The translations under genes and the position numbers were made by a program. DNA of 64,000 bases, taken from contig NZ_WLYI01000026.1 in the NCBI RefSeq assembly GCF_009707515.1, positions 1-64,000 of the forward strand, written 5' to 3'. The stretch comes from Pseudomonas karstica (GTDB lineage Bacteria; Pseudomonadota; Gammaproteobacteria; Pseudomonadales; Pseudomonadaceae). Positions within the stretch are counted from its first letter, which is position 1, and every line of letters starts with the position of its first letter. This document shows positions 45,751 to 57,900 of the stretch, in pieces. The notes under the pieces are model-generated. The model ran no database searches and had not been told where the DNA came from. It saw only the letters and a list, made by a program, of their open reading frames with translations.

Positions 45751-45765
45751 CGGTCAAGAGAGGGC

Positions 45766-46038
45766 TTACTCGCCCTCGTCAAAGTAGTCATTGATCAGTT
45801 TTACCAGAGCGGCCATCGCTTCATCCTCTTGGTCGCCTTCCGTTTTCAGGTGGATCTTGGTGCCTTTGCCCGCAGCCAGCATCATCATGGCCATGATGCT
45901 TTTGCCATCGACCATGGACTCCGGGGTGCGACCGGCCCGGATCTGGCAGGGAAACTGCCCCGCAACGCCGACAAATTTGGCTGAAGCTCGAGCATGTAAA
46001 CCCAGCTTGTTGATGATTTCAATTTCCAGAGCGGGCAT
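45766..46038 (-). CDS. ptsO: Phosphocarrier NPr (HPr-related) of PTS-Ntr
   Basis: 90 residues, HPr fold. The active His lies in KLGLHARAS and the Ser site in SIMAMMMLAAGKG. It relays phosphate from PtsP to PtsN in the nitrogen-related PTS, with no sugar transport. It is the last gene of the rpoN-hpf-ptsN-rapZ-ptsO group, 16 nt after rapZ. Confidence 0.95.
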   Translation of the reverse strand: MPALEIEIINKLGLHARASAKFVGVAGQFPCQIRAGRTPESMVDGKSIMAMMMLAAGKGTKIHLKTEGDQEDEAMAALVKLINDYFDEGE

Positions 46039-46054
46039 CGCGCAGGTGTTCCTT

Positions 46055-46912
46055 TCAGCTAAGGTCGCGGTGGCGTACCTGGACGTTCTTGAGGGTTTGC
46101 TGCAACACCTGGCCCAGGCGCTCGGTCAGATAGACAGAGCGGTGATGTCCGCCGGTGCAGCCAATGGCGATGGTGACATAAGCTCGGTTGCTGGCAGCAA
46201 AGCGCGGCAGCCATTTGAGCAGGTAGCTGGAGATGTCCTGGAACATCTCCTCGACATCCGGTTGTGCGGCCAGGTATTCGGCCACCGGCTGGTCCAGGCC
46301 GGATTGGTCGCGCAATTCCGGCTTCCAGTAAGGATTGGGCAGGCAGCGCACATCAAATACCAAGTCGGCATCCACCGGCATACCTCGCTTGAAGCCAAAC
46401 GACTCCACCAGGAATGCCGTGCCAGGTTCCGGCTGGTTCAGCAGGCGCAGCTTGATGGCATCGCGTAGCTGATACAGGTTCAGGTTTGTGGTGTTGATCT
46501 TCAGATCGGCCAAATCAATGATCGGCCCCAGCAGTGTGCTCTCGTCCTCGATGGCTTCGGCGAGTGAACGGTGCGAGCTGCTCAGCGGGTGACGTCGACG
46601 GGTTTCGGAGAAGCGCTTGAGCAGGGTTTCTTCGTCGGCGTCCAAGTACAGCACATCGCAATGAATGTGCTTGCTGCGCACTTCCTCAAGCAGTTCGGGG
46701 AAGCGACTGAGGTGGCTGGGCAGGTTGCGGGCGTCAATGGACACGGCCACCAGCGGTTGCGACAGCTCCGTGTGGATCAAGGCGCGCTCCGCCAGTTCAG
46801 GCAACAGGCCGGCAGGCAGGTTATCGATGCAATAGAAGCCGTTGTCCTCAAGAACATTGAGGGCAGTGCTTTTACCTGAGCCGGAGCGGCCACTGACGAT
46901 GATCAAGCGCAT
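46055..46912 (-). CDS. rapZ: RNase adapter RapZ
   Basis: 285 residues. Walker [10 protein letters not shown] spans about 8-16, and the C-terminal RNA/metabolite-binding domain has [13 protein letters not shown]. In enterics RapZ guides RNase E to GlmZ and senses glucosamine-6-phosphate; the targets in Pseudomonas are less clear. It is 2 nt downstream of ptsN. Confidence 0.95.
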   Translation of the reverse strand: MRLIIVSGRSGSGKSTALNVLEDNGFYCIDNLPAGLLPELAERALIHTELSQPLVAVSIDARNLPSHLSRFPELLEEVRSKHIHCDVLYLDADEETLLKRFSETRRRHPLSSSHRSLAEAIEDESTLLGPIIDLADLKINTTNLNLYQLRDAIKLRLLNQPEPGTAFLVESFGFKRGMPVDADLVFDVRCLPNPYWKPELRDQSGLDQPVAEYLAAQPDVEEMFQDISSYLLKWLPRFAASNRAYVTIAIGCTGGHHRSVYLTERLGQVLQQTLKNVQVRHRDLS

Positions 46913-46914
46913 GA

Positions 46915-47379
46915 TTACTGCCCGTTCTGCTCATCCAGGACGACTTGATACAACGCTTCATTGGTGCTGGCGCTGCGCAGTCTGTCGCGTACTTCTTTGC
47001 GGTCGAGCATGCTGGCGATCTGCCGGAGCAGTTCCAGGTGCGCATCGGTGGCGGCCTCAGGGACCAGTAGAACAAACAACAGGTCTACCGGCGCGCCGTC
47101 GATGGCATCGAAATCGATAGGGAGGTCCAGGTGCAGCAGGGCGCTGACGGGGTCTTTGCAGCCTTTGAGGCGGCAATGAGGAATTGCGATGCCGTTGCCA
47201 AAACCGGTCGAGCCAAGTTTTTCACGGGCGATCAGGGCCTCGTACACATCTTGCGTATCCAGTTCTGGCACTTCGCGGCCGATCAGGTTGGCAATTTGTT
47301 CGAGGGCACGCTTTTTACTGCCGCCCGGCACGTTCACGAGGGAACGGCCGGGGGTCAGGATGTTTTCAAGTCGGATCAT
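46915..47379 (-). CDS. ptsN: PTS IIA-like nitrogen regulatory protein PtsN (EIIA-Ntr)
   Basis: 154 residues, EIIA fructose/mannitol fold with the phosphorylated His in [10 protein letters not shown]. It receives phosphate from NPr and regulates potassium, nitrogen and carbon responses. It lies 10 nt after hpf in the rpoN operon. Confidence 0.96.
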   Translation of the reverse strand: MIRLENILTPGRSLVNVPGGSKKRALEQIANLIGREVPELDTQDVYEALIAREKLGSTGFGNGIAIPHCRLKGCKDPVSALLHLDLPIDFDAIDGAPVDLLFVLLVPEAATDAHLELLRQIASMLDRKEVRDRLRSASTNEALYQVVLDEQNGQ

Positions 47380-47389
47380 GGGGGGAGAG

Positions 47390-47695
47390 TTAACGACCTG
47401 TACCTTGCATCAGGTGCAGATTCTTTTCCTTATGCTTTATGAGTTGGCGGTCCAGCTTGTCGTACAGCGAGTCGATCGCCGCGTACATGTCGTCATGTTC
47501 GGCATTGGCGACGACCTTGGCGTTCGGTATGTGCAGGGTGGCCTCGATTTTCTGCTTGAGCTTATCGACCTCCATGATGACCTGCACGTTGGTGATCTTG
47601 TCAAAATGCCCCGCAAGCTTGTTCAACTTGCTCTCGGTGTACTCACGCAGGGGTTTGGTGACTTCAAGCTGGTGTCCACTGATGTTGACTTGCAT
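47390..47695 (-). CDS. hpf: Short ribosome hibernation promoting factor
   Basis: 101 residues from ATG 47695 (MQVNISGHQLEVTKPLREY); an earlier in-frame ATG at 47722 is unlikely. It has the S30AE/YfiA fold and no C-terminal dimerisation domain, so it is the short form that pairs with RMF to make 100S ribosomes. It follows rpoN by 73 nt. Confidence 0.94.
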   Translation of the reverse strand: MQVNISGHQLEVTKPLREYTESKLNKLAGHFDKITNVQVIMEVDKLKQKIEATLHIPNAKVVANAEHDDMYAAIDSLYDKLDRQLIKHKEKNLHLMQGTGR

Positions 47696-47768
47696 ACAGC
47701 TTCTCCTTCGTTGCCAGTGCATAAAGCGACAGGCAAATGCCTGCCACTGGAACGCTGTGGCCCGTCCG

Positions 47769-49262
47769 TCACATTAACCGCTTACGCTCGCTGGAAGGCG
47801 AGATCCCTAGGGACTCGCGGTACTTGGCGACGGTTCGACGGGCGACCTGAATACCTTGTGCCTCCAGTAAACCAGCGATCTTGCTGTCACTCAACGGCTT
47901 TTTCTGATTTTCCGCGGCAACCAGTTTTTTGATGATCGCGCGGATTGCCGTTGACGAGCATTCGCCGCCTTCGGAGGTACTGACATGGCTGGAGAAAAAG
48001 TATTTCAGCTCATATATACCTCGCGGGGTATGCATGAATTTTTGCGTGGTGACTCGGGAAATTGTCGATTCGTGCATACCCACCGCTTCGGCAATATCGT
48101 GCAGGACCAACGGTTTCATTGCTTCATCGCCGTACTCAAGGAAGCCGCGCTGATGCTCGACAATCTGGGTGGCTACCTTCATCAGGGTTTCGTTGCGGCT
48201 CTGCAGGCTCTTGATGAACCAGCGAGCTTCCTGCAACTGGTTGCGCATGAAAGTGTTGTCGGCGCTGGTATCGGCACGACGGACGAAGCCTGCGTATTGC
48301 GGGTTGACCCGCAGGCGTGGCACTGACTCCTGATTCAGCTCCACCAGCCAGCGTTCGTTGTCCTTGCGCACGATCACATCGGGAACCACGTATTCGGCTT
48401 CGCTGGACTCGATTTGCGAGCCCGGGCGCGGGTTGAGGCTCTGTACCAGTTCGATGATCTGGCGCAGGTCGTCTTCCTTGAGTTTCAGCCGGCGCATCAG
48501 TTGGCTGTAGTCGCGGCTGCCCAGCAGGTCAATGAAGTCAGTGACCAGGCGTTGTGCTTCGGCCAGCCATGGGGTTTTGGCCGGCAGTTGGCGCAGTTGC
48601 AGTTGCAGGCACTCGCTGAGGCTGCGAGCGCCAATGCCGACGGGCTCGAACTGTTGGATGCGGTGCAGGACGGCCTCTATTTCGTCCAGCTCTATGTCCA
48701 GTTCCGGGTCGAAGGCCTCGAGGATCTCTTCGAGTGTCTCCTCCAGGTAGCCCTGATTGTTGATGCAGTCAATCAAGGTGACAGCGATCAGGCGATCGGT
48801 ATCGGACATTGGTGACAGGTTCAGTTGCCACAGCAAGTGACTCTGCAGGCTCTCGCCGACGGACGTGCGGGTGGTGAAGTCCCACTCGTCATCGTCATTG
48901 CTGGGCAGGCTGCTGGCGCTGGTCTGGTACACGTCTTCCCAGGCGGTGTCGACGGGCAACTCGTTGGGAATACGTTCGTTCCATTCTCCTTCTTCCAGGT
49001 TATCCACCGTCGGGGCGGTTTCCTGATAAGAGGGTTCCTGGATATCGGGGTTGGGTTTTTGCTCGACGTTATCGGCCAGCGGGTCGGCGTTATCGAAGTC
49101 GTCGCCTTCTTCCTGGCGTTCGAGCATCGGATTGGACTCCAGGGCCTCCTGGATTTCCTGTTGCAGGTCCAGGGTCGACAATTGGAGCAGGCGGATAGCC
49201 TGTTGCAGCTGCGGTGTCATCGTCAGCTGCTGGCCCATTCTCAGTACTAGCGATGGTTTCAT
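47769..49262 (-). CDS. rpoN: RNA polymerase sigma-54 factor
   Basis: 497 residues. The Gln/Leu-rich activator-interacting region I (about 1-50: [21 protein letters not shown], key part [13 protein letters not shown]) is followed by an acidic region II, the core-binding region and the DNA-binding C-terminus with RpoN box [10 protein letters not shown] (474-483). It directs transcription of nitrogen, motility and other genes with AAA+ activators. It lies between lptB and hpf as in most proteobacteria. Confidence 0.97.
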   Translation of the reverse strand: MKPSLVLRMGQQLTMTPQLQQAIRLLQLSTLDLQQEIQEALESNPMLERQEEGDDFDNADPLADNVEQKPNPDIQEPSYQETAPTVDNLEEGEWNERIPNELPVDTAWEDVYQTSASSLPSNDDDEWDFTTRTSVGESLQSHLLWQLNLSPMSDTDRLIAVTLIDCINNQGYLEETLEEILEAFDPELDIELDEIEAVLHRIQQFEPVGIGARSLSECLQLQLRQLPAKTPWLAEAQRLVTDFIDLLGSRDYSQLMRRLKLKEDDLRQIIELVQSLNPRPGSQIESSEAEYVVPDVIVRKDNERWLVELNQESVPRLRVNPQYAGFVRRADTSADNTFMRNQLQEARWFIKSLQSRNETLMKVATQIVEHQRGFLEYGDEAMKPLVLHDIAEAVGMHESTISRVTTQKFMHTPRGIYELKYFFSSHVSTSEGGECSSTAIRAIIKKLVAAENQKKPLSDSKIAGLLEAQGIQVARRTVAKYRESLGISPSSERKRLM

Positions 49263-49460
49263 GGCAGGGGCTTAACACCTTATTCGCCGGCGCAGTGCGC
49301 CATCCACGACAGGGCGCCTGAGCGCCAAACATAAGCAAATTATATGCCTGATATCGGGGGCTTTGCCTAGAGCGCGGTAACAATAAAAATCCTGAGGTTT
49401 TTATTGCCACTCGCGCGCCTTGGCGAAGGGCCAGACACCATGCTGCTTGCAGGGCGATAC
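49263..49460 (-). promoter_or_regulatory. lptB-rpoN intergenic region with A/T-rich hairpin
   Basis: The 198-nt gap contains CAATAAAAA / TTTTTATTG (49381-49389 with 49398-49406) around TCCTGAGG, a U-rich stem downstream of lptB that may weakly end lpt transcripts before an rpoN promoter. No certain promoter could be fixed. Confidence 0.4.
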
Positions 49461-50186
49461 TTACAGGCGGAACTCGTGGCCCAGGTAAACTTCCTTGACC
49501 AGTTCGTTGGCCAGAATGGTGGCGGAGTCGCCTTCGGCAATCAGCTGTCCATCGTTGACGATATAGGCGGTTTCGCAGATATCGAGAGTCTCGCGGACGT
49601 TGTGGTCGGTAATCAATACACCGATGCCCTTGGCCTTGAGGTGATGGATAATCTGCTTGATGTCGCCGACCGAGATCGGGTCGACACCGGCGAAGGGTTC
49701 GTCCAGCAGGATGAACTTCGGAGCAGTGGCCAGGGCGCGGGCGATTTCCACACGACGACGCTCGCCGCCGGAAAGGCTCATGCCGAGGTTGTCGCGAATG
49801 TGGTTGATGTGGAATTCCTGTAGCAGGCTTTCCAGCTCCTTCTTGCGCCCGGCACGGTCAAGCTCCTTGCGGGTCTCGAGGATGGCCATGATGTTGTCGG
49901 ATACCGACAGTTTGCGGAAGATCGACGCTTCCTGGGGAAGATAGCCAATCCCGGCCCGTGCACGACCGTGCATGGGCTGGTGGCTGACGTCCAGGTCGTC
50001 GATCAGTACGCGACCCTGGTCGGCCTGCACCAGGCCGACAATCATGTAGAAACAAGTGGTCTTGCCGGCACCGTTGGGGCCAAGCAGGCCGACGATCTGG
50101 CCACTGTCGATCGACAGGCTGACGTCACGCACGACCTGACGGCTTTTATAGGCCTTGGCCAGATGCTGGGCTTTCAGGGTCGCCAT
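49461..50186 (-). CDS. lptB: LPS export ABC ATPase LptB
   Basis: 241 residues. Walker [10 protein letters not shown] (about 37-45), signature [16 protein letters not shown] and Walker [12 protein letters not shown] are present. It powers LptFG to extract LPS from the inner membrane. Its ATG overlaps the lptA stop. Confidence 0.97.
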   Translation of the reverse strand: MATLKAQHLAKAYKSRQVVRDVSLSIDSGQIVGLLGPNGAGKTTCFYMIVGLVQADQGRVLIDDLDVSHQPMHGRARAGIGYLPQEASIFRKLSVSDNIMAILETRKELDRAGRKKELESLLQEFHINHIRDNLGMSLSGGERRRVEIARALATAPKFILLDEPFAGVDPISVGDIKQIIHHLKAKGIGVLITDHNVRETLDICETAYIVNDGQLIAEGDSATILANELVKEVYLGHEFRL

Positions 50187-50719
50187 TACTCGGCCTTCTT
50201 CTTCGGCTGGATAACCATGTCGATGCGTGGGCGTGGCGTGGTGACCTTGTTGCCATTGGCCCGGCCAGCCTGGGCGACCTGGGTCTGGGTGTTGTAGATG
50301 ATCTTTTCGCCTTCGGTAGAGTTACCGTCGCTGCTGAGTACTTTGGCGCGGTCGATCAGGACAATGCGATTCTGTTGGGCGTGATATTGGATCGTCACGC
50401 CATAGCCCTTGATAGGGCCTGGATCGGCGGCTTTCTGTTGTTGCTCGAAGTAGGCCAGGTTGCCCACGGAGGTCACCACGTCGATGTCGCCCGCTGGAGT
50501 CCGGGTGAGCGTCACGGTGTTGCCCGTGATCTTCATCGAACCCTGGGTGATGATGACGTCACCCTTGTAGGTTGCGACACCTTGCTTGTCATCCAGTTGA
50601 GCGTCGTCAGCCTGGATGTGGATCGGTTGCTGGCTATCGTTCGGCAGAGCCCAGGCGCTCACGCTTCCCAGTGCTGCGCCCAGACCGAGCAAAATAGGGA
50701 GGGTTTTAACGAGCCTCAT
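50186..50719 (-). CDS. lptA: LPS transport periplasmic protein LptA
   Basis: 177 residues. A Sec signal peptide (about 1-24, ending SAWA) precedes an OstA/LptA beta-jellyroll domain ([25 protein letters not shown], key part [13 protein letters not shown]) and a basic C-terminal tail. It forms the periplasmic LPS bridge. It overlaps lptC by 14 nt and lptB by 1 nt, so all three are coupled. Confidence 0.94.
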   Translation of the reverse strand: MRLVKTLPILLGLGAALGSVSAWALPNDSQQPIHIQADDAQLDDKQGVATYKGDVIITQGSMKITGNTVTLTRTPAGDIDVVTSVGNLAYFEQQQKAADPGPIKGYGVTIQYHAQQNRIVLIDRAKVLSSDGNSTEGEKIIYNTQTQVAQAGRANGNKVTTPRPRIDMVIQPKKKAE

Positions 50720-51278
50720 ACTGTCCTCTTACGTTCGATAGCAGGTGTATCCTGCTTTCTTTCAAATACGCTTTCATTCCCTTGCCAGTCGATACACCGC
50801 CAGCGCCGTCGATTCTAACGTCTTGCTCGGTCTGCGCATATTGCTTCTGTGGGAATACGGTCATGCGACTGCTGGTAATAAGCGTGTTGCGGTTCTTTGC
50901 GTCGGTACGAGCCACGCGAACCGAGTCGATCAATTCGACCTCGGTGCCGTCGGGATTGACCTCGCCACGCTCGCTGGTGACGTGCCAGGGGAACTCGGTG
51001 CCGCGATACAGGTTCAAGTCCGGTTTGGTCAGCAAAGTGACCTCCGATACCTTCAGGTGTTCGACCTTGTCCGCGGTCATTTCATACTGGACCTTGCCAT
51101 CCGGCAGGAACTGGACGCTGTAGGCATTGGTGGCGTAATAGTCGATAGCGCCTTCGTTGACCTTGGCAACAGGCTGGTCGAGAAAGCGCTCCGGGCTGAT
51201 ATTCCAGTAGCCGACCGCTGCGAACAGCAGGGCGATAACGGCGAATATCAGGAAATTGCGAATCTTTTTGCTCAGCAT
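50706..51278 (-). CDS. lptC: LPS export protein LptC
   Basis: 190 residues. One N-terminal membrane span (about 9-26) is followed by a periplasmic jellyroll related to LptA. It connects LptBFG to the LptA bridge. It starts 8 nt after kdsC. Confidence 0.94.
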   Translation of the reverse strand: MLSKKIRNFLIFAVIALLFAAVGYWNISPERFLDQPVAKVNEGAIDYYATNAYSVQFLPDGKVQYEMTADKVEHLKVSEVTLLTKPDLNLYRGTEFPWHVTSERGEVNPDGTEVELIDSVRVARTDAKNRNTLITSSRMTVFPQKQYAQTEQDVRIDGAGGVSTGKGMKAYLKESRIHLLSNVRGQYEAR

Positions 51279-51286
51279 AGAAAGCT

Positions 51287-51811
51287 CTATAGGTAGGCGG
51301 CGTGGGCCGCTTCAAGGCTGCCCTGGGCACGCAGGATCAGCTCGCAGAACTCGCGGGCGGCGCCTTCACCACCACGGGCCGTCGTGACGCCATGGGCATG
51401 CTCTCGGACAAAGGCTGCGGCATTGGCCACCGCCATGCCCAGGCCGACCCGTCGAATCACCGGCAGGTCAGGCAAGTCGTCGCCCAAGTAGGCAACCTGT
51501 TCATAGCTTAGGTTGAGTTGGCCAAGAAGCTCGTCCAGTACGACCAGTTTATCCTCGCGGCCCTGATAGAGGTGAGCAATCCCCAGGTTTTGTGCGCGAC
51601 GTTCCACTACCGGGGTCTTGCGACCGCTGATGATGGCCGTTTGCACGCCTGAAGCCATCAACATCTTGATGCCTTGGCCGTCGAGGGTGTTGAACGTCTT
51701 GAATTCGCTGCCGTCTTCGAGGAAGTACAGGCGGCCATCCGTCAGCACGCCATCGACGTCGAAAATCGCCAATTTGATGGATTTGCCACGTTGCAGCAGG
51801 TCGGTGGTCAT
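51287..51811 (-). CDS. kdsC: 3-deoxy-D-manno-octulosonate-8-phosphate phosphatase
   Basis: 174 residues, HAD phosphatase with DVDGVLTDG (nucleophile Asp), SGRKTPVVERRAQ and the GDDLPDLPVI motif. It removes phosphate from KDO-8-P in LPS core synthesis. It begins at the base next to the kdsD stop. Confidence 0.96.
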   Translation of the reverse strand: MTTDLLQRGKSIKLAIFDVDGVLTDGRLYFLEDGSEFKTFNTLDGQGIKMLMASGVQTAIISGRKTPVVERRAQNLGIAHLYQGREDKLVVLDELLGQLNLSYEQVAYLGDDLPDLPVIRRVGLGMAVANAAAFVREHAHGVTTARGGEGAAREFCELILRAQGSLEAAHAAYL

Positions 51812-52786
51812 TTACATCACTCCTGCACGCAGCAAGTCGTGCATGTTCAGGGCGCCAATCGGGTGATCATTGCTATCGACCACCACCAGGGCGCCGATCT
51901 TGTGGTCTTCCATGATCTTCAGCGCTTCGGCTGCGAGCATCTCGGCACGGGCGGTCTTGCCATGGGGGGTCATTACATCGTCGATGGTGGCGGTGTGGAT
52001 ATCAATGGTGCGGTCCAGGGTGCGGCGCAGGTCGCCGTCGGTGAAAACCCCGGCCAGGCGGCCGTCGGCCTCCAGGATGACCGTCATGCCCAGGCCCTTG
52101 CGGGTCATTTCCATCAGCGCGTCCTTGAGCAGCGTACCGCGCTGGACCTGTGGTAATTCGTCGTCGGTGTGCATGACGTTTTCCACTTTCAACAGCAACC
52201 TGCGGCCCAGTGCGCCGCCCGGATGGGAAAACGCGAAATCTTCGGCGGTAAAACCGCGGGCTTCCAGCAGGGCTACCGCCAGCGCATCGCCCATCACCAG
52301 GGCGGCGGTGGTAGAGGAGGTCGGGGCCAGGTTCAGTGGGCAGGCTTCATGGGCCACATGCACATTCAAATTCACTTCGGCTGCCTTGGCCAGCGTCGAG
52401 TCCGGGTTGCCGGTGAGGCTGATCAGCTTGATGCCCAGGCGCTTGATCAGCGGCAGCAGGGTGACGATTTCATTGGTGCTGCCGGAATTGGACAGCGCCA
52501 GGATGATGTCATCCCGGGTGATCATGCCCATGTCGCCGTGGCTGGCTTCGGCCGGATGTACGAAAAATGCCGTGGTCCCGGTGCTTGCCAGGGTGGCGGC
52601 AATCTTGTTGCCAACGTGGCCGGATTTGCCCATGCCGACTACCACGACGCGGCCTTTGCTGGCCAGGATCATCTCGCACGCACGTACGAAATCTGCGTCG
52701 ATATGGGCCAGCAAGCCTTCCACGGCTTCAAGCTCGAGGCGGATGGTGCGTTGTGCAGATTGAATAAGGTCGCTGGATTGGCTCAT
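51812..52786 (-). CDS. kdsD: Arabinose-5-phosphate isomerase KdsD
   Basis: 324 residues. A SIS sugar-isomerase domain (about 35-180: VVGMGKSGHVGNKIAATLAS, key part GMGKSGHVG; SNSGSTNEI) precedes two CBS domains (about 200-324). It converts ribulose-5-P to arabinose-5-P for KDO. It is the first gene of the minus-strand kdsD-kdsC-lptCAB series and divergent from mlaF. Confidence 0.96.
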   Translation of the reverse strand: MSQSSDLIQSAQRTIRLELEAVEGLLAHIDADFVRACEMILASKGRVVVVGMGKSGHVGNKIAATLASTGTTAFFVHPAEASHGDMGMITRDDIILALSNSGSTNEIVTLLPLIKRLGIKLISLTGNPDSTLAKAAEVNLNVHVAHEACPLNLAPTSSTTAALVMGDALAVALLEARGFTAEDFAFSHPGGALGRRLLLKVENVMHTDDELPQVQRGTLLKDALMEMTRKGLGMTVILEADGRLAGVFTDGDLRRTLDRTIDIHTATIDDVMTPHGKTARAEMLAAEALKIMEDHKIGALVVVDSNDHPIGALNMHDLLRAGVM

Positions 52787-53076
52787 GTCTTAATCGTATA
52801 GCCTGACGAAAAGTCAGCGATTATAGCGGTAATGATCAATTCCCTCACGCAAGTTCGTCAGCCTTTGGTTCGGGGCAGGGTTGCAGGAGCACGCTCAAAT
52901 ACAATTTTTTACCTGCCTTCATTCCAAACAAGCTCTGTTCCGGCCTTGGGGGCTCTGTATCGACAGTGATATAGTTCGCCGCCAGTTCGGTCCGTGCAGC
53001 CTTTGTTTTGATTTATCGCAAGCATTTATCCGAAACACGTTGTCTGAGCGAGAGGCTGCACCCCCAAGGAGTTTAG
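52787..53076. promoter_or_regulatory. Divergent promoter region between kdsD and mlaF
   Basis: 290 nt with no gene. Inverted repeats CTGACGAA (52803-52810) and TTCGTCAG (52854-52861) flank the likely kdsD promoter zone; CTGAC/GTCAG also forms a small nested stem. AAGGAG precedes the mlaF ATG. Promoter hexamers were not conclusive. Confidence 0.4.
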
Positions 53077-53886
53077 ATGAGTGCCGATAACGCCTACGCG
53101 GTCGAGCTGAAGGGCCTTTCCTTCAAGCGCGGTACGCGCAGCATCTTCAATAATGTGGATATTCGCATTCCCCGCGGCAAGGTCACAGGCATCATGGGGC
53201 CTTCCGGTAGTGGCAAGACTACATTGCTGCGCCTGATGGGCATGCAATTGCGCCCCAGCGCCGGCGAAGTGTGGGTCAATGGTCAGAACCTGCCAAAACT
53301 GTCGCGTAGCGATCTGTTCGATGCCCGCAAGCAAATGGGCGTCCTGTTTCAGAGCGGCGCGCTGTTCACTGACCTGGACGTGTTCGAGAATGTGGCGTTC
53401 CCACTTCGGGTGCACACCCAGCTGTCCGATGAAATGATTCGTGACATTGTGTTGCTGAAGCTGCAGGCCGTGGGGCTGCGCGGTGCTATCGACCTGATGC
53501 CCGACGAATTGTCCGGCGGCATGAAGCGTCGAGTGGCGCTGGCGCGCGCCATTGCCCTGGACCCACAGATCCTCATGTACGACGAACCTTTCGTCGGCCA
53601 GGATCCGATTGCCATGGGTGTGCTGGTGCGCTTGATCCGTCTGCTCAACGATGCCCTGGGTATCACCAGTATCGTGGTTTCCCACGACCTGGCCGAAACC
53701 GCGAGCATTGCCGACTACCTCTATGTAGTGGGCGATGGCCAGGTACTGGGGCAAGGTACACCTGAAGAACTGATGAACACGGATAACCCCCGCATTCGCC
53801 AATTCATGACGGGCGATCCCGATGGCCCGGTGCCTTTTCATTTTCCGGTGGCGGACTACCGCTCAGATCTTCTGGGGAAGCGCTGA
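53077..53886 (+). CDS. mlaF: Phospholipid ABC transporter ATP-binding protein MlaF
   Basis: 269 residues. Walker A GPSGSGKT (41-48), signature [14 protein letters not shown] and Walker [13 protein letters not shown] are present. It powers the MlaFEDB complex that moves phospholipids between MlaC and the inner membrane, keeping the outer leaflet asymmetric. Its stop overlaps mlaE by one base. In Pseudomonas this locus is also called ttg2. Confidence 0.97.
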   Translation: MSADNAYAVELKGLSFKRGTRSIFNNVDIRIPRGKVTGIMGPSGSGKTTLLRLMGMQLRPSAGEVWVNGQNLPKLSRSDLFDARKQMGVLFQSGALFTDLDVFENVAFPLRVHTQLSDEMIRDIVLLKLQAVGLRGAIDLMPDELSGGMKRRVALARAIALDPQILMYDEPFVGQDPIAMGVLVRLIRLLNDALGITSIVVSHDLAETASIADYLYVVGDGQVLGQGTPEELMNTDNPRIRQFMTGDPDGPVPFHFPVADYRSDLLGKR

Positions 53887-54683
53887 TGCGCAAGACATCT
53901 TTAATCGAAAAGGTTCGGCTTTTTGGTCGTTCGGGCATCGACATTGTCGAAGTGCTCGGCCGTTCGACGATTTTCCTGTTTCATGCCTTGCTTGGTCGTG
54001 GCGGTATCGGCGGCAGTTTCGGCCTGCTGATCAAGCAACTGCACTCGGTGGGCGTGATGTCCCTGGTGATCATCGTGGTCTCCGGCGTATTTATCGGCAT
54101 GGTGCTGGCATTGCAGGGCTTCAGTATTCTCTCCAGCTACGGTTCCGAGCAGGCGGTAGGGCAGATGGTCGCCCTGACGTTGTTGCGTGAACTGGGGCCG
54201 GTGGTTACGGCGCTGCTGTTTGCCGGCCGTGCCGGTTCTGCGCTGACGGCGGAAATTGGCAATATGAAGTCCACCGAGCAGTTGTCCAGCCTGGAAATGA
54301 TTGGTGTGGACCCGCTCAAATATATTGTTGCCCCGCGTCTGTGGGCCGGCTTCATTTCCTTGCCACTGCTGGCGATGATTTTCAGCGTGGTCGGGATCTG
54401 GGGTGGCTCGTGGGTGGCGGTGGACTGGCTGGGGGTCTACGAAGGCTCTTATTGGGCCAACATGCAAAACAGTGTGACGTTCACGGGTGATGTGCTCAAC
54501 GGCATCATCAAGAGCATTGTCTTTGCCTTTGTAGTGACCTGGATCGCCGTATTCCAAGGCTACGACTGTGAACCCACCTCGGAAGGGATCAGTCGCGCCA
54601 CCACCAAGACCGTTGTGTACGCCTCGCTGGCGGTACTGGGCCTTGACTTCATTTTGACTGCCTTGATGTTTGGAGATTTCTGA
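53886..54683 (+). CDS. mlaE: Phospholipid ABC transporter permease MlaE
   Basis: 265 residues with about five or six spans, MlaE family, including [24 protein letters not shown] (key part [10 protein letters not shown]) and [13 protein letters not shown]. It forms the membrane part of the Mla transporter. It overlaps mlaF and mlaD by single bases. Confidence 0.96.
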   Translation: MRKTSLIEKVRLFGRSGIDIVEVLGRSTIFLFHALLGRGGIGGSFGLLIKQLHSVGVMSLVIIVVSGVFIGMVLALQGFSILSSYGSEQAVGQMVALTLLRELGPVVTALLFAGRAGSALTAEIGNMKSTEQLSSLEMIGVDPLKYIVAPRLWAGFISLPLLAMIFSVVGIWGGSWVAVDWLGVYEGSYWANMQNSVTFTGDVLNGIIKSIVFAFVVTWIAVFQGYDCEPTSEGISRATTKTVVYASLAVLGLDFILTALMFGDF

Positions 54684-55150
54684 TGCAAAACCGCACTGTG
54701 GAAATCGGTGTCGGCCTTTTCTTGCTGGCTGGCATCCTGGCTTTACTGTTGCTCGCCCTGCGGGTCAGTGGCCTTTCGGCCAGCCCTACGGCCGATACTT
54801 ATAAACTTTATGCCTACTTCGACAATATTGCCGGTTTGACTGTCAGAGCTAAAGTGACCATGGCCGGTGTCAACATCGGCAAGGTCACGGCAATCGATCT
54901 GGATCGCGACAGCTTCACCGGCCGAGTGACGATGCAGTTGGACAAGAAGGTGGATAATCTGCCGACCGACTCCACGGCCTCTATTCTCACGGCGGGCCTG
55001 CTGGGCGAGAAGTACATTGGTGTCAGCGTGGGCGGGGAAACAGCCTTGCTCAAGGATGGCTCGACCATCCACGACACACAGTCGTCGCTGGTGCTGGAGG
55101 ACTTGATCGGTAAATTCCTGCTTAATACGGTTAGCAAAGACGCCAAATGA
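54683..55150 (+). CDS. mlaD: Outer membrane lipid asymmetry protein MlaD
   Basis: 155 residues. One N-terminal span (about 7-27) is followed by an MCE domain (KLYAYFDNIAGLTVRAKVTMAGV, key part NIAGLTVRAKVTMAGV). It forms the periplasmic hexameric ring that contacts MlaC. It is short, as in E. coli MlaD (about 183). Confidence 0.95.
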   Translation: MQNRTVEIGVGLFLLAGILALLLLALRVSGLSASPTADTYKLYAYFDNIAGLTVRAKVTMAGVNIGKVTAIDLDRDSFTGRVTMQLDKKVDNLPTDSTASILTAGLLGEKYIGVSVGGETALLKDGSTIHDTQSSLVLEDLIGKFLLNTVSKDAK

Positions 55151-55161
55151 GGAGTTTGTTC

Positions 55162-55815
55162 ATGATCTCAACCTTGCGACGTGGCCTGTTGGTGCTGCTG
55201 GCATCCCTGCCGTTGATGGCTAGCGCCGTGGCAGCGCCTTCGGCACACGACATCGTCCAGGACACCACCACCCGTTTGCTGGCAGATCTTGCCGCGAACA
55301 AGGAAAAGTACAAGCAAAGTCCGGGCGAGTTCTACGACGCCCTCAACGGCATTGTTGGCCCGGTGGTGGATGCCGATGGCATCTCCCGTAGCATCATGAC
55401 CGTCAAGTATTCGCGCAAGGCCACGCCTGAGCAAATGCAGCGTTTCCAGGAAAACTTCAAGCGCAGCCTGATGCAGTTCTATGGCAATGCCTTGCTTGAA
55501 TACAACAACCAGGGCATCACCGTGGATCCAGCCAAGGATGAATCCGGTGACCGCACCAGTGTGAATATGGCCGTCAAGGGCAGTAGTAACTCGGTCTACC
55601 CGGTTTCCTACACCCTTGTGAAGATCAACGGTGAGTGGAAAGTGCGCAACGTGGTCATCAACGGTATCAACATTGGCAAGCTGTTCCGTGACCAATTTGC
55701 GGACGCGATGCAGCGCAATGGCAACGACCTGGACAAAACCATCAATGGTTGGGCCGGTGAAGTGGCCAAGGCCAAGGAAGAAACCGATAAAGCCACAGAG
55801 AAGCCAGCCCAATGA
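55162..55815 (+). CDS. mlaC: Periplasmic phospholipid-binding protein MlaC
   Basis: 217 residues from ATG 55162, favoured because GGAG (55151-55154) is 7 nt upstream; an alternative ATG at 55147 overlaps the mlaD stop. A Sec signal peptide (cleavage near AVAAPSA) precedes the MlaC/Ttg2D fold. It shuttles phospholipids between the outer-membrane MlaA-OmpC complex and MlaFEDB. Confidence 0.94.
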   Translation: MISTLRRGLLVLLASLPLMASAVAAPSAHDIVQDTTTRLLADLAANKEKYKQSPGEFYDALNGIVGPVVDADGISRSIMTVKYSRKATPEQMQRFQENFKRSLMQFYGNALLEYNNQGITVDPAKDESGDRTSVNMAVKGSSNSVYPVSYTLVKINGEWKVRNVVINGINIGKLFRDQFADAMQRNGNDLDKTINGWAGEVAKAKEETDKATEKPAQ

Positions 55816-56117
55816 GTGAGTCGGTTGTCCGTCTCGGCCAGGCCGGTGAGTTGCTGCTCAGTGGCGTGCTGGACTACCGCACCGGGCCTGACCTGCGCAA
55901 GCAAGGCCAGGCGCTGATCAATGCCAGTACCGCGCCTGCGCTGGTGCTCGATTGTTCGGCGGTGGTAAAGTCCAGCAGCGTTGGTTTGTCACTGTTGCTG
56001 TGTTTTATGCGCGATGCGGCAGCGGCCAGAAAGCCGGTCAGCATCCGTGCGTTGCCCGAAGACATGCGTGAAATTGCCCAGGTTTGCGGTTTGACCGAGC
56101 TGTTTGCGCATCCTTAA
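55812..56117 (+). CDS. mlaB: STAS-domain protein MlaB
   Basis: 101 residues, STAS fold with LVLDCSAVVKSSSVGLSLLLC (key part DCSAVVKSSSVGLSL). It binds MlaF and supports assembly and activity of the transporter. Its ATG overlaps the mlaC stop (ATGA). Confidence 0.92.
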   Translation: MSESVVRLGQAGELLLSGVLDYRTGPDLRKQGQALINASTAPALVLDCSAVVKSSSVGLSLLLCFMRDAAAARKPVSIRALPEDMREIAQVCGLTELFAHP

Positions 56118-56131
56118 TACACATTATCCAG

Positions 56132-56185
56132 AAAGCCCCCCGTCAGAGTCCTGCCATGCGGGGTTCGCAGGCGCGGGGCTTTTTT
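56132..56185 (+). terminator. Terminator after mlaB
   Basis: AAAGCCCC / GGGGCTTT outer stem with inner CCTGC/GCAGG pairing and a T6 run, 15 nt past the mlaB stop. It separates mlaFEDCB from ibaG-murA. Confidence 0.8.
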
Positions 56186-56231
56186 GTATGATGTCCGACC
56201 CGCGCGCACTGGGCGCCGATAGAGGTTGAGC

Positions 56232-57772
<1,541 letters not shown>

Positions 57773-57900
57773 TGCTCACCATGGGCACAGGGACGTGCCC
57801 AACGATTTGGTTTCAAGTCGAGGTCTGTGAAGGCCTCGATCTGTGTCCGGCGCCGATTGCGACCGGGCAGCAATAGCCTGATGAAGGACTGACGTTTCCC